DNA from: Clostridium culturomicium
GTDB taxonomy: Bacteria; Bacillota; Clostridia; Clostridiales; Clostridiaceae
Assembly: GCF_000821305.1 (NCBI RefSeq)
Contig: NZ_CCXK01000015.1
Span: 312,528 to 376,527, forward strand
Direction of reading: 5' to 3'
DNA length: 64,000 nt
This document shows, piece by piece, positions 16,832-26,521 of the stretch (positions are counted from its first letter, which is position 1; each line of letters begins with the position of its first letter). The position numbers and the translations under genes were made by a program. A model generated the notes under the pieces. The model worked only from the letters and a program-made list of their open reading frames with translations, ran no database searches and was not told the origin of the DNA.

Positions 16832-17803
16832 TATTCCAAGATCTGTCCAAGATTTATCTATATCTGTTATTTCACTTTTAAAAGTATCCTTTAAAATACC
16901 TTTTAATTTACTAGAGTTCTCACCTATGCTTTTGTTAACTTCACTCAAGTCCTTAACAACAAATTCCTCATCTATTACTTCAGCATAGACATCTTGATTT
17001 AAAATAACTACCTTATCTCCATCATAAGCAAGCTCTCCATATATTTCATAAGGTTTATCGATAACTTTTAAATCCTTCAATTTATTCTTTTCCATTTTAG
17101 CTGTATATAAGTATTCTTTCTGTTCAAAGGTTTTTCTATCAAATACAAAGGTTAGAAAGCTTATTTCCTTTCTATCTAATGATACTTTACCATTTAATAA
17201 AACCTCACCAGTTTTTTCTAATGTATAAATATTTTCATCATTTAAATAAATTGAGGTAACCCCTTGAGTATTAGCTCCATATACTAAGGTTTTTCCTTCA
17301 TCAAGAACATCTATCAAAATCCCTTTGCAGCTATTAATTAACTTTAAAGTCTCACTGTCATACACCAAATATTTATTAGTTGTTGGATTTTCATATACAC
17401 CAACTACTATCAAATTTCCAAACCATTTCAAATAGGATATTTCACCTTCATCTTCAATCTCTAAAACTGTATTTTCCATGGTTTTAACATCATAAATATT
17501 TATTTTACTTTTATCATCTATATATTTAAATACAACTTTTTGCGAATCCTCATTAAAAGATGAAAATTCCTTTTGTTTTGCTAATTCACCAATTGGCTCT
17601 AAATAACTATAGTTTTTATCATATAAGTATATATTGTTATTTTTTTCGATAATTGCACTGGTATAGTCAACATCTTTAATAAAGCTATACTCATCAGTGC
17701 TTTTTTTACCATTATCACAGCCAGTAAAAACTATTAGCGAGAGTAACATAATAACAGTCGATAAAATAATGTTAAATTTCCTATTTTTCTCTTTAAAATC
17801 CAC
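16805..17803 (-). CDS. Putative lipoprotein, beta-propeller-like
   Basis: A 332-residue exported protein: a positively charged start, a hydrophobic stretch (about 11-26) and the lipobox VFTGC with C29 as the likely lipidated cysteine. The rest is a series of beta-strand-rich segments such as NIYLYDKNYSYL, KINIYDVKTME and KYLVYDSETLKL, spaced like blades of a TolB/WD40-type propeller. Function unknown; likely anchored on the outer face of the membrane. GTG start, with GGAG about 11 nt upstream. Monocistronic. Confidence 0.75.
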   Translation of the reverse strand: MDFKEKNRKFNIILSTVIMLLSLIVFTGCDNGKKSTDEYSFIKDVDYTSAIIEKNNNIYLYDKNYSYLEPIGELAKQKEFSSFNEDSQKVVFKYIDDKSKINIYDVKTMENTVLEIEDEGEISYLKWFGNLIVVGVYENPTTNKYLVYDSETLKLINSCKGILIDVLDEGKTLVYGANTQGVTSIYLNDENIYTLEKTGEVLLNGKVSLDRKEISFLTFVFDRKTFEQKEYLYTAKMEKNKLKDLKVIDKPYEIYGELAYDGDKVVILNQDVYAEVIDEEFVVKDLSEVNKSIGENSSKLKGILKDTFKSEITDIDKSWTDLGIKNITWFSR

Positions 17804-18001
17804 TTTATATGCACTCTCCTTTCATATTTCCCTTAATAGCCTAGTTAATTATACTACTGCGAATTTACTCATTCAATATAGATTTTAGATTTTCACGAAC
17901 TATTAATTAAGTATTAATACTTATAAATCTCTTCATACTTTATATACGGTGAACATCCTCAAAAAATCAATAAACTTATTGTAAACTTTATTCATTTATA
18001 C

Positions 18002-18054
18002 ATAAAAACATGGCTGTGATTATCTACACTTTTCAGCTCAATCACAAACCATGT
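18002..18054 (-). terminator. Terminator after hutU
   Basis: Paired arms ACATGG-CTGTGATT (18008-18021) and AATCACA-AACCATGT (18040-18054), with small internal mismatches, lead on the minus strand into TTTTTATG. It lies 35 nt beyond the hutU stop. Confidence 0.75.
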
Positions 18055-18088
18055 CTATATTGTTATATTATAAGTTACCGTTAATCTT

Positions 18089-20116
18089 TTATTTCTTTAA
18101 AGCTTCTGCTACAACCTTTTTAATTAAATCTTCCTTTGGTATATATGGAAGTGTAATATGGTCTGTTGCAGCATTCTTATCATTATATTCCATACTTGTT
18201 TCTATGGAGTTTGGATTTCTTGCCCAAGCCCTTCTAGCAACTCCTCCCATAACATCCCATGCCATGGAAAGCCTTATGATATTATCAACTCTTTCACTGC
18301 CATCAAGAACTAATCCAAATCCTCCATTGATTGATTTGCTTGTTCCAACACCACCACCATTATGAAGGGCTATAAGACTCATACCTCTTGCTGCATTACC
18401 AGCAAAACATTGAATTGCCATTTCAGCCATCATGTTACTTCCATCTTTAATGTTTGAAGTTTCTCTGAATGGTGAATCTGTTCCACTAACATCATGGTGG
18501 TCTCTGCCAAGCATTATTGGTCCAACTTCTCCATTTCTCACCATCTCATTGAACTTAAGGGCTATTCTCATTCTTCCTTCAGTATCCTGATAAAGAATTC
18601 TAGCTTCAGTTCCAACAACTAACTTATTCTTTTCAGCATCTCTAATCCAAATGTAGTTATCTCTATCTTGACCTCTTCTATTTGGATCAATACACTCCAT
18701 TGCAGCATGGTCAGTTTTCACTAAATCCCCATGGTCATGACTAAGGCAAACCCATCTGAATGGCCCATATCCATAGTCAAATAGCATTGGTCCCATTATA
18801 TCTTCTACATAGGATGGATAAATAAATCCATCTTTTTCATCTACACCATTCTTAGCAATATCCTTGCCACCTGCATCATAAATAGCCTTCATGAAAGAGT
18901 TACCATAATCAAAGAAGTAAACACCTTTAGCAACCAGTTTCTTAACTAAGTCATAATGTTTAAGAAGAGTCATATCTACAAGTTCACAGAATTTCTTCCT
19001 ATCTTCTTTTAACAATCTTGTTCTTTCCTCAAAGGAAATTCCAACTGGTGCATAACCTCCATCATAAGCAGCATGGCATGAAGTCTGATCAGAAAGCAAG
19101 TCTATATGCACATCATTTTCTAAAATATATTCTAATAAGTCTACTATATTTCCATGATATGCAATAGAAATTGTTTCTTCCTTCTCAGCATATTCACAAG
19201 CCACCTTAACGACTTCTTCAAGATTATCTGAAATCATTGTAACCCATCCTTGATCGTGTCTAGTTTTTATTCTAGAATAATCAACCTCTGCAATGATTCC
19301 AACTCCATTTGCAATTTCAACAGCTTTTGGCTGAGCACCACTCATTCCTCCAAGTCCAGATGTTACGAAAATCTTTCCTCTTAAATCTCCATCATCAGCC
19401 ACTCCGAGCTTAAGCCTTCCTGCATTAACGATGGTATTAAAGGTTCCATGAACAATTCCTTGTGGGCCTATATACATCCATCCACCAGCAGTCATTTGAC
19501 CGTAGTTAGCAACCCCTAATTGTGTTGCAAGATGAAAATCCTTAGGATTATCAAACATTCCAACCATTAATCCATTTGTAGTTATAACCCTTGGTGAAGT
19601 TTTAGAACTTCTGAATAACCCAAGTGGATGTCCACTTTCAACAACAAGTGTCTGCTCATCGGTGATAACCTCTAAGTATTTCATAATTAATCTATACTGC
19701 ATCCAGTTTTGGCATACTTGACCTGTTTCTCCATAGGTAACTAACTCATATGGATATAATGCTACCTCAAAGTCTAGATTGTTATCAATCATAACCTGGA
19801 AGGCCTTCCCTTCAATACAATTTCCCTTATATTCATCAATAGGCTTTCCACTTAACTTACCCTCAGGTCTGAATCTATATCCATAGATTCGTCCTCTTGT
19901 CATAAGCTCTTCCAAAAACTCTGGTGCCAAAGCTTCATGGAACTCTTCCGGAATATATCTTAGTGCATTTTTAAGAGCAAGCTCTGTTTGAGCTGGTGTT
20001 AAATCATATCCCCTGTCTGGAGCTCTTCTAATTCCTTCTTGAAATTTAGGCATCTCTGGAAGTGCGTCATCTAACTTAACTGTCATCTTGCTTTTAATAT
20101 CAATGTTACTAATCAT
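18089..20116 (-). CDS. hutU: Urocanate hydratase
   Basis: NAD-dependent hydration of urocanate to imidazolone propionate, second step of histidine degradation. The 675-residue protein is of the long form found in Firmicutes and Fusobacteria (about 550 in many others). The NAD-site segment YGQMTAGGWMYIGPQGIVHGT-like region near 230-250 and GLGGMSGAQPKA are conserved. No hutH, hutI or ftcD lies in the window, so either the other hut genes are elsewhere or this enzyme is used alone. Monocistronic; the 300-bp upstream gap holds a dispersed repeat. Confidence 0.95.
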   Translation of the reverse strand: MISNIDIKSKMTVKLDDALPEMPKFQEGIRRAPDRGYDLTPAQTELALKNALRYIPEEFHEALAPEFLEELMTRGRIYGYRFRPEGKLSGKPIDEYKGNCIEGKAFQVMIDNNLDFEVALYPYELVTYGETGQVCQNWMQYRLIMKYLEVITDEQTLVVESGHPLGLFRSSKTSPRVITTNGLMVGMFDNPKDFHLATQLGVANYGQMTAGGWMYIGPQGIVHGTFNTIVNAGRLKLGVADDGDLRGKIFVTSGLGGMSGAQPKAVEIANGVGIIAEVDYSRIKTRHDQGWVTMISDNLEEVVKVACEYAEKEETISIAYHGNIVDLLEYILENDVHIDLLSDQTSCHAAYDGGYAPVGISFEERTRLLKEDRKKFCELVDMTLLKHYDLVKKLVAKGVYFFDYGNSFMKAIYDAGGKDIAKNGVDEKDGFIYPSYVEDIMGPMLFDYGYGPFRWVCLSHDHGDLVKTDHAAMECIDPNRRGQDRDNYIWIRDAEKNKLVVGTEARILYQDTEGRMRIALKFNEMVRNGEVGPIMLGRDHHDVSGTDSPFRETSNIKDGSNMMAEMAIQCFAGNAARGMSLIALHNGGGVGTSKSINGGFGLVLDGSERVDNIIRLSMAWDVMGGVARRAWARNPNSIETSMEYNDKNAATDHITLPYIPKEDLIKKVVAEALKK

Positions 20117-20142
20117 ACAAATCCCCCCATGATCATTATGTT

Positions 20143-20360
20143 AATTTAGAATTTAAAACTAAGAATGTAGAATGATGGATGGAATCCCTTCAGGATTTCT
20201 TTTATTTGATTTATCTAATCAAATTTTCAATTTGGTTAGGTGAGTTAAATACCTCTAGTACACCTAAAAGCATTTAAATCCTTAATTTTTCAAAAATATG
20301 TTAAAGCTTTCCGAATACAGTGAGTAGATACCTCCTGAATTCTTAATTCTCATTCAATAA
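20143..20360. repeat. Dispersed intergenic element, second copy
   Basis: The gap between hutU and the M29 peptidase is largely this element. Left end: GATGGATGGAATCCCTTCAG, then TTTCTTTTATTT and an inner stem CTAATCAAATT/AATTTGGTTAG. Right end: AAAGCTTTCCGAATACAGTGAG and TTCTTAATTC tracts. Both ends match the reverse complement of 5315-5542, with a different middle. No coding sequence seen. Confidence 0.6.
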
Positions 20361-20418
20361 TTCTTAATTCTACATTCCGTAATGCTTAATTAATTAAAAA
20401 CCCTATTTTAAATTTATT

Positions 20419-22413
20419 CTAAACTTCCTGCGTAAAAGGTTCATTCAACTCTTCTGTGCCATCAAGAACAAATCTTCCTGATTTAATAACCTCTATAACT
20501 TCCCCATTTTTAGTTATAGCATTAATTGACCCAATACTATCATAAGGTATAGTGATATCAGTGTGGCATTGAGTATATGCATTATTTTTATCAGTCTTTC
20601 TTAAGATAGACTTTTCATTATCTTTTGCAACAATCTCTTTCCCATCAAACTGATTATAAACTCTATTATCCTCACTATAAGAGTAGCAAGTATCACCTAC
20701 CGCAAAATGTGGTCCCATTTTTTCCACAATAAGAACTGGTAAAATAGAAACTATGTCATGCTTCTGTGCAATTACATAAGCTAAAGTATTAGTTCCTATT
20801 GCAAATTCACCTAATGGCAGAGTCTTATGTGGGAATAAAAGATTCTCTTCAATGAACTTTTTATTTTTTTCTTCTTCATCAAAGTTTTTGCAACTATATT
20901 CCGCTACATAACCGTCCTTAAATAAAAGTTCAAGATCTACATATTTTAATCCATCTAAAAATACTTCCTCTACATGAAGAATTCCGTTTGTTCCTTCAAG
21001 AGTTGGTGATGTAAATACCTCTCCAACTGGAATATTAACAGTGGCTATACAGTTTTCAAAGTTAGTTTCCTTTTCTGGATTTTCAAGCGTATGCATTTTC
21101 ACTTTAATATCAGTTCTATTTCCATTACAGCCCTTAACGTGGATAAACTCTCCTTTATCAAGAGCTCCAATAATGCTATTTTGAATTCTCTCCCATTTAT
21201 CCGAATCAAGAGTATTAATTCTCATGGTATCAGCAAAAATTTCTTCAAATTTTTCTCCAATTTCAGGTGTTGGAAAGGCTATAATTGTAAAAGTAGTTTC
21301 TGTTGATGGTATAAACTTGTCTTGAGCTATTCTAATGCTTAAAGACACTTCTTGGAATACCTTACTTTGCTTCTCACTAAGCTTTAAGCTTGACCCCTTA
21401 CTCTCTGGTGCAAAAGGGATCTCCCCAAAGGCTTCAAATACAGCAATTCCTGAATACCCCTTTAACTCTGCTTTATACTTTTCAAAGGCCTTCATAAGTT
21501 TTTCTTCCTTTAATTTACCCATTGCTTCATCATAGCAAAGAGCAAAATCAAATCTATGATCATAATCGTACTGCTTATTAACATCGGTTGTCATAACATT
21601 TGTCATCATTGCAGTTAATCCAAACTTCGCAAACTCTTTTATTACTTCCTTAACGATAGCTTCCTGACCTACAAAGTAAACAACCTTTACTCTATCCTTA
21701 ATTTTATAATCTTTGTTTTCTCTTTCAAAACTGTCCATGTATCCTTTAACCATGGTGTAAGCAATTTTCTCAACCCCCTCATAGGTTGAAAGGAATTTAG
21801 CTGTCTTTATCTCATTTTCTGTTATATATTTTCCATACTTAAATAAATATCTTAAATCTTCAGTATCAGCTTCCTGTACTATAGTTTTATACCCGCCATC
21901 AGTGTAAACAGCTAAATTTTTAACTCTTTCTTCACACTCAAACTCCATGGCTTCAGTCTCAAATTCACTAATTAAATTTAAAAGGACATCAGCATTATTG
22001 CCATATTCTACAACATAATTGTAGCTTTGAATAAATAGCTTTAAAAGTAGCTCTATATATTCTGTCTTGTGAGCAAAAACTAAGTTAATCACTTGATTTA
22101 ACCTTCCATAAAGATATGTAACAATCTGTCCTAATTCTTTACCCAGCTTTGCCACAGCATAATCAGGATTTCCATAGCATGTCTTGTAGTTATCACCTAT
22201 TAAATCTTCGTAGATTTCATGGTTTTCCTTTAACAGTTCTTCAAAAGATGTACTCTTAAAATACTCGTCATTTAACTTTTTCTCTAATGTACATAAGTTA
22301 TAAAGCTTTTTTCCCTGTTTCTTGAAAAATACTAAAAGTTCATTCCCTTTGTCATCACATAAAGAAATTTCTTTTATCTTGTTTATTGTTACTTCACTTA
22401 TCAATACTATCAC
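20419..22413 (-). CDS. Aminopeptidase, M29 family with long N-terminal extension
   Basis: Metallo-aminopeptidase that removes N-terminal residues from peptides in the cytoplasm. The C-terminal part (about 280-664) has M29 features: the GCNGNRTDIKVKM segment, NFENCIATVNIPVGEVFTSP with a metal-binding glutamate, LPLGEFAIGTNTLAYV and KMGPHFAVGDTCYS with a metal histidine. Classical M29 enzymes are near 410 residues; here about 270 extra N-terminal residues form an alpha-rich domain I do not recognise. The length is seen in clostridial relatives, so it is not a recent fusion. Monocistronic, fits peptide use by this organism. Confidence 0.85.
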   Translation of the reverse strand: MIVLISEVTINKIKEISLCDDKGNELLVFFKKQGKKLYNLCTLEKKLNDEYFKSTSFEELLKENHEIYEDLIGDNYKTCYGNPDYAVAKLGKELGQIVTYLYGRLNQVINLVFAHKTEYIELLLKLFIQSYNYVVEYGNNADVLLNLISEFETEAMEFECEERVKNLAVYTDGGYKTIVQEADTEDLRYLFKYGKYITENEIKTAKFLSTYEGVEKIAYTMVKGYMDSFERENKDYKIKDRVKVVYFVGQEAIVKEVIKEFAKFGLTAMMTNVMTTDVNKQYDYDHRFDFALCYDEAMGKLKEEKLMKAFEKYKAELKGYSGIAVFEAFGEIPFAPESKGSSLKLSEKQSKVFQEVSLSIRIAQDKFIPSTETTFTIIAFPTPEIGEKFEEIFADTMRINTLDSDKWERIQNSIIGALDKGEFIHVKGCNGNRTDIKVKMHTLENPEKETNFENCIATVNIPVGEVFTSPTLEGTNGILHVEEVFLDGLKYVDLELLFKDGYVAEYSCKNFDEEEKNKKFIEENLLFPHKTLPLGEFAIGTNTLAYVIAQKHDIVSILPVLIVEKMGPHFAVGDTCYSYSEDNRVYNQFDGKEIVAKDNEKSILRKTDKNNAYTQCHTDITIPYDSIGSINAITKNGEVIEVIKSGRFVLDGTEELNEPFTQEV

Positions 22414-22489
22414 TCACTTTCACTAATATCCATACTAAAACCCTACCATATTCAGAATATTAATACAATATTTTAACAGAAAATCCCTT

Positions 22490-22577
22490 AAGAATTTCTC
22501 CTTAAGGGACTTAAGTAAATAACCAAATCTATGTTTTGGTTAAATGAACTTACTCCTTGGAATATACATGACAAGGA
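22490..22577. repeat. Two-hairpin dispersed repeat, family 2
   Basis: Contains a hairpin TCCCTTAAG/CTCCTTAAGGGA that may end tsaD transcription, then AACCAAATCTATGTTTTGGTT (arms AACCAAA/TTTGGTT), TGAACTTACTCCTTG and a matching CAAGGAG. The order resembles the reverse complement of 3298-3367 and the segments at 23653 and 53878. Confidence 0.55.
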
Positions 22578-22592
22578 GCTTACATTATCAAT

Positions 22593-23615
22593 TTATCTTT
22601 GACCAAGTTTTAAGTTTGGTACTGCATTTAAAGTTAAATCTGCAACTCTTCCTGCCTTATATTCATAATATGCGGCACTTCCAATCATTGCTGCATTATC
22701 TGTACAAAGGATTGGAGCTGGGAAAAGCACCTTAACGCCTTCTTTTTCTCCCCTTGCAGTAAGCTTTGCTCTAAGATATGAATTGGATGCCACACCACCA
22801 GAAATAGCAATCTTATCAACCTTTTTCTCCTTGCATGCCTTCATAGCATTATCAACTAAAACATCTACAACAGCCTTTTGGAATGACGCTGCTACATCCG
22901 CCTGATTGTAGGTCTCACCCTTCATCTGTAATGAATTAAGATAATTAAGCACCGCTGACTTTACACCGCTAAATGAGAAATCTAATGTCTTATCATGGAA
23001 GTTTGCTCTTGGGAATTTTATTGCATCTTCATTTCCCTCTTTAGCAATTTTATCAATTTTAGGTCCACCTGGATATCCAAGCCCTATGGCTCTTGCAACC
23101 TTATCATAAGCTTCTCCCGCTGCATCATCTCTAGTCTCTCCAAGAACCTCAAAAGCCCCATAGTCCTTCATATGAACTATAAAAGTATGTCCTCCCGATA
23201 CAACTAAAGTTACGAAAGGAGGCTGAAGCTCTTTATGTTGAATAAAGTTAGCACTTATATGTCCCTCTATGTGGTTAACCCCTATAAGTGGAACATTTAA
23301 CCCATAAGCAAGGGATTTTGCATATTGAAGTCCAACAAGCAATGCTCCCACAAGACCTGGTCCGTAAGTAACTGCCACTGCATCTATATCTTCAAAGGTC
23401 ATTCCTGCTTCCTCTAAAGCTTCTTCAACTACAGCTCCAATTGCTTCAATGTGCATTCTTGATGCCACCTCTGGAACAACTCCGCCAAACTTTTTATGTA
23501 TATCTATTTGAGAAGCAATGACATTAGATAAAACTTCTCTTCCATCAACCACAACCGCTGCTGCTGTTTCATCACAACTTGATTCTATGGCAAGTATCTT
23601 AAAATTCTCTTTCAT
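22593..23615 (-). CDS. tsaD: tRNA N6-adenosine threonylcarbamoyltransferase
   Basis: Transfers the threonylcarbamoyl group to A37 of ANN-decoding tRNAs together with TsaB and TsaE; those genes are not in the window. The 340-residue ASKHA-fold protein has the N-terminal ILAIESSCDETAAAVV and the metal-binding HIEGH motif, followed by LVVSGGHTF and ISGGVASNSYLR. A frame opens 18 codons upstream, but GAGGTG precedes the ATG at 23613-23615 and the shorter form matches the family length. Essential housekeeping gene. Confidence 0.96.
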   Translation of the reverse strand: MKENFKILAIESSCDETAAAVVVDGREVLSNVIASQIDIHKKFGGVVPEVASRMHIEAIGAVVEEALEEAGMTFEDIDAVAVTYGPGLVGALLVGLQYAKSLAYGLNVPLIGVNHIEGHISANFIQHKELQPPFVTLVVSGGHTFIVHMKDYGAFEVLGETRDDAAGEAYDKVARAIGLGYPGGPKIDKIAKEGNEDAIKFPRANFHDKTLDFSFSGVKSAVLNYLNSLQMKGETYNQADVAASFQKAVVDVLVDNAMKACKEKKVDKIAISGGVASNSYLRAKLTARGEKEGVKVLFPAPILCTDNAAMIGSAAYYEYKAGRVADLTLNAVPNLKLGQR

Positions 23616-23652
23616 TTTGCACCTCGTAAAATAACCTTCATATTTTTTAGGT

Positions 23653-23701
23653 TTTAAGTAAATGTCCAAACCTTTGATTTGGTCTGCACATACTTACGCC
23701 A
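23653..23701. repeat. Family 2 dispersed repeat, degenerate copy
   Basis: The sequence AAGTAAATGTCCAAACC, then TTTGATTTGG, then CACATACTTACGCC follows the same plan as the repeats at 3298 and 22512 (AAGTnAAnnnCCAAA...TTTGG...ACTTNCNCC). Arms pair imperfectly. Confidence 0.4.
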
Positions 23702-23814
23702 TCAAATGTATATGAGAAGGAGTTTCCTTCACTTATTAGATTATACTTTAACTTTTCTCTTATATCAAACCCCTACTTATTTATAGAGTATGTCCTAACT
23801 TTAAATAAGTATAA

Positions 23815-24756
23815 CTAGTGAACTTTATTGTTATTAAGTGAAACAACTTCCTTCGAAAAAATACCATGAATAACCTTTGCCTCATCACCTTCATATATAT
23901 AAGGCTGCTTGTATGTTTTATATACTATTTCTCTTTTATTCCTAAAATCTGTTATATAAACCTCCCAATAGCGTCTTCTCCTCGAAGTACTTATTCTAAT
24001 CCCTCCACCATCACCATGATTATGATGATGAGGACTTTCTTCATACCCTTTAACCCCAGTGCAGACACCTATAATAGATGTATATAATCCTAAAATATAT
24101 TCTAAAATTGCTAAACAACATCTAATATAAATAATTAAAAATATGATATTAACTAAATTAATAGGTAAGGAATTATATAATAAATATAAGTAAAAAATAA
24201 AATATATAATGTTAAAAGACCTTAAATGCCTCTCCTTAAATGCTACTCTTTCAAATGGCCTTATCCATACCTTAAATCTCCACAATATGCTAGTGTCCTT
24301 AACACTACCACTAGTGCCATTCATTGCTTCTCGCCATTGTCTTTGAGTGTCATTTAAACCATGATTATGTAAGGCTCTAGATACCAATATTACATTTATA
24401 TAAATCCCTTCCAAAATTACTCCTAAAGCAATAAAGTTGAAATTCTTTATCACAACTACAGCAAATATTATATATCCAAGATATAGTATGTTACCTGCCA
24501 TAAGTGCCCTTGTCTTTTCTCTTAATATATCCTTCTCTTCCCGTGATAACCCTCGTGGCGTATTTAATATTCCCCCAATAGATACCCCAAATAAAGTAAA
24601 TGCAAAGAATTGAATTATTCCTTCCACCTCAATTCCGTCAAGTATATTTATATCATATCCTAGGTGCTGTGCTGTTAAAACTAAAGTAATCACTGTCACA
24701 ATTAACAATGCCCCTACACATAAATTCTTTAAAGATTTTAAATCTCTCTCATCCAT
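23815..24756 (-). CDS. Hypothetical membrane protein with histidine-rich patch
   Basis: About 313 residues with five likely membrane segments: two near the N-terminus, two near 85-130 and a long hydrophobic region about 180-240. The C-terminal third is soluble and basic, beginning with SPHHHNHGDGGG, a short histidine-rich stretch that could bind metal. No family recognised. The frame opens with GTG at 24777, but AAGGGG fits better with the ATG at 24754-24756; an ATG three codons earlier is also possible. Monocistronic. Confidence 0.7.
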   Translation of the reverse strand: MDERDLKSLKNLCVGALLIVTVITLVLTAQHLGYDINILDGIEVEGIIQFFAFTLFGVSIGGILNTPRGLSREEKDILREKTRALMAGNILYLGYIIFAVVVIKNFNFIALGVILEGIYINVILVSRALHNHGLNDTQRQWREAMNGTSGSVKDTSILWRFKVWIRPFERVAFKERHLRSFNIIYFIFYLYLLYNSLPINLVNIIFLIIYIRCCLAILEYILGLYTSIIGVCTGVKGYEESPHHHNHGDGGGIRISTSRRRRYWEVYITDFRNKREIVYKTYKQPYIYEGDEAKVIHGIFSKEVVSLNNNKVH

Positions 24757-25031
24757 TTCATTCATTCCCCTTAACACACTATTTATTATCTTAATTTTAT
24801 ACTATTAATGTATTATTTAATATCCCCTCTCTTCATTAACTCACATCAATTTTATCTCTAATCTCATATAAAGTAATATTAGAAACCCGCCATACTTGCT
24901 ACCTCAAAATTATTTGCTTAACAATTATTCAAACATAAGTTCCTATGGTATAATAAATATTATATTTTTAGAAAGGAAGTGAGCTGCTGCAACCTTAATC
25001 AATACCTAATTTAAGGTTTGCTAATTATAGC

Positions 25032-25703
25032 ATGAGTGAAATAAATTACGCCAAAGTGATTGTTAAAGGGTCTCCTATATCAAAATCTAACTTTAAGCTT
25101 TTTAATCCAATCACCAAAAGAGCAATACTTCCTTCAAACACAGGGCAATATCACGACAGATATGCCGTATATGAAGAAGAAATAGCTTATGAATGCAGTA
25201 TTCAGAATCCTGGAGTTGTTCTAACAGAAGCTTTAATCGCCGTTTTAAAGGTTTATTATAAAAGTGAAAAACGTCATCCTGATACAAATAACATTACTAA
25301 AAGTATCCTGGACGGAGTTGAAAAGAGCGGCTTAATCATCAATGATGCCCAGGTAAGAAGATTAATAATTGAGGAATTCTACGATAAAAATAATCCACGT
25401 TTCGAGCTAGAATTATACGGTGAAAGCTCCTATGCCATGGATTATAAAATTGTAAAACTTGAAGAAAAACAAGAACCTATCAATTACGAACCACCTAGCA
25501 ATAAGAAAAATCTAGGTATGAATTCTAAAGCTTCTGAAGCTTTAAAGTCAAAAGAAATCATTGAAAAGACGACTAAAACTTCTTCAAAATCCCAATTAGA
25601 AATATGTGATTTATGTAATAAACCTATAGATAGAGGAAATTCCATGTCATGCAATGGTGGTAAAAGCCATATATGCAAAAGCTGTTTTAAAAAATTATTT
25701 TAA
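25032..25703 (+). CDS. RusA-family nuclease-like protein with C-terminal zinc finger
   Basis: Residues about 1-130 resemble RusA Holliday-junction resolvases: KRHPDTNNITKSILDGVEKS and the following NDAQVRR correspond to the acidic active-site region. RusA usually has D-x-D; here the second aspartate is asparagine (D-T-N). After a lysine/serine-rich linker (about 145-190) the C-terminus forms a likely zinc finger, CDLCNKPI...SCNGGKSHICKSC. The ribosome binding site is weak. The gene stands alone, without phage neighbours, so it is more likely resident than part of a recent prophage. Confidence 0.75.
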   Translation: MSEINYAKVIVKGSPISKSNFKLFNPITKRAILPSNTGQYHDRYAVYEEEIAYECSIQNPGVVLTEALIAVLKVYYKSEKRHPDTNNITKSILDGVEKSGLIINDAQVRRLIIEEFYDKNNPRFELELYGESSYAMDYKIVKLEEKQEPINYEPPSNKKNLGMNSKASEALKSKEIIEKTTKTSSKSQLEICDLCNKPIDRGNSMSCNGGKSHICKSCFKKLF

Positions 25704-25708
25704 TATAT

Positions 25709-25745
25709 AAAGCCTGCGATATACGTGTATCACAGGCTTTAACTT
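25709..25745 (+). terminator. Terminator after the RusA-like gene
   Basis: AAAGCCTG (25709-25716) pairs with CAGGCTTT (25733-25740), with further GATA/TATC pairing inside past one mismatch. The T tract is short. Confidence 0.65.
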
Positions 25746-25882
25746 ATGGTATGATTATCCATAACAGTATTAAATGATATTTCTTAATATACCATTATAT
25801 TCATCTATTAGTTAATCTGAAATTTATCATTATTTATATTGGTAAAAGCTTTGTTCTATTTTATCTTTGTCTTAATATATAT

Positions 25883-26479
25883 TTAAAATTTCTGTGCAAT
25901 CAACTTAGATTTTTCTATTCCTTCTTCAATTTTGCCTTGAACATCTACACCTATAACATCTAAATTTTCTATTGCTATAGTTTCTATATCATTAATACCA
26001 AAGAATCCAAGTATAGTTCTTAAATATCTATCTCCCATTTCATATGGAGCATCCCCATATTCTCCACCTCTAGATACTATATGCACAGCTCTTTTATTAT
26101 TTAAAAGTCCTACTGGTCCTTCTGCTGTATATTTAAAAGTTATTCCTGTAACACTTACATAATCAATATAAGCCTTTAATATTGAGGGTATACTTAAATT
26201 CCACATAGGTGCTGCAATTATATATTTATCTGCCTCTGCAAATTGATATGCATATCTTAATACTGGATGCTTCTTGCTCTCATCATTCTTAGGTCCAAAT
26301 ACTCCTCCCAAGTCCTCCGGTCTTAAAAAATCTATTTTCTCCTTATATAAATCTAAGACAATTAACTCATCCTGTGGATTATTCCTCATATACTCTTCTA
26401 CAAAGCTGTCAGATACTTTAAAAGTCCTTGACTCTCCTTCATTTTTAATATTTGCTTTAATATATAGTACTTTACTCAT
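25883..26479 (-). CDS. azoR: FMN-dependent NADH-azoreductase
   Basis: Flavodoxin-fold quinone/azo-compound reductase, cytoplasmic. The 198-residue product begins MSKVLYIKANIK and has the family segment APMWNLSIPSILKAYIDYV that contacts FMN and the VSRGGEYGD phosphate-side loop. The frame opens three codons earlier at GTG, but AAGGAG is 8 nt from the ATG at 26477-26479. It follows the pirin gene by 42 nt and is likely cotranscribed with it; the MarR-type operator upstream of pirin would then control both, a usual arrangement for quinone and electrophile defence. Confidence 0.92.
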   Translation of the reverse strand: MSKVLYIKANIKNEGESRTFKVSDSFVEEYMRNNPQDELIVLDLYKEKIDFLRPEDLGGVFGPKNDESKKHPVLRYAYQFAEADKYIIAAPMWNLSIPSILKAYIDYVSVTGITFKYTAEGPVGLLNNKRAVHIVSRGGEYGDAPYEMGDRYLRTILGFFGINDIETIAIENLDVIGVDVQGKIEEGIEKSKLIAQKF

Positions 26480-26521
26480 TTCTTTCACTCCTTTTAACCT
26501 TATTATTTATTAATATTTATT

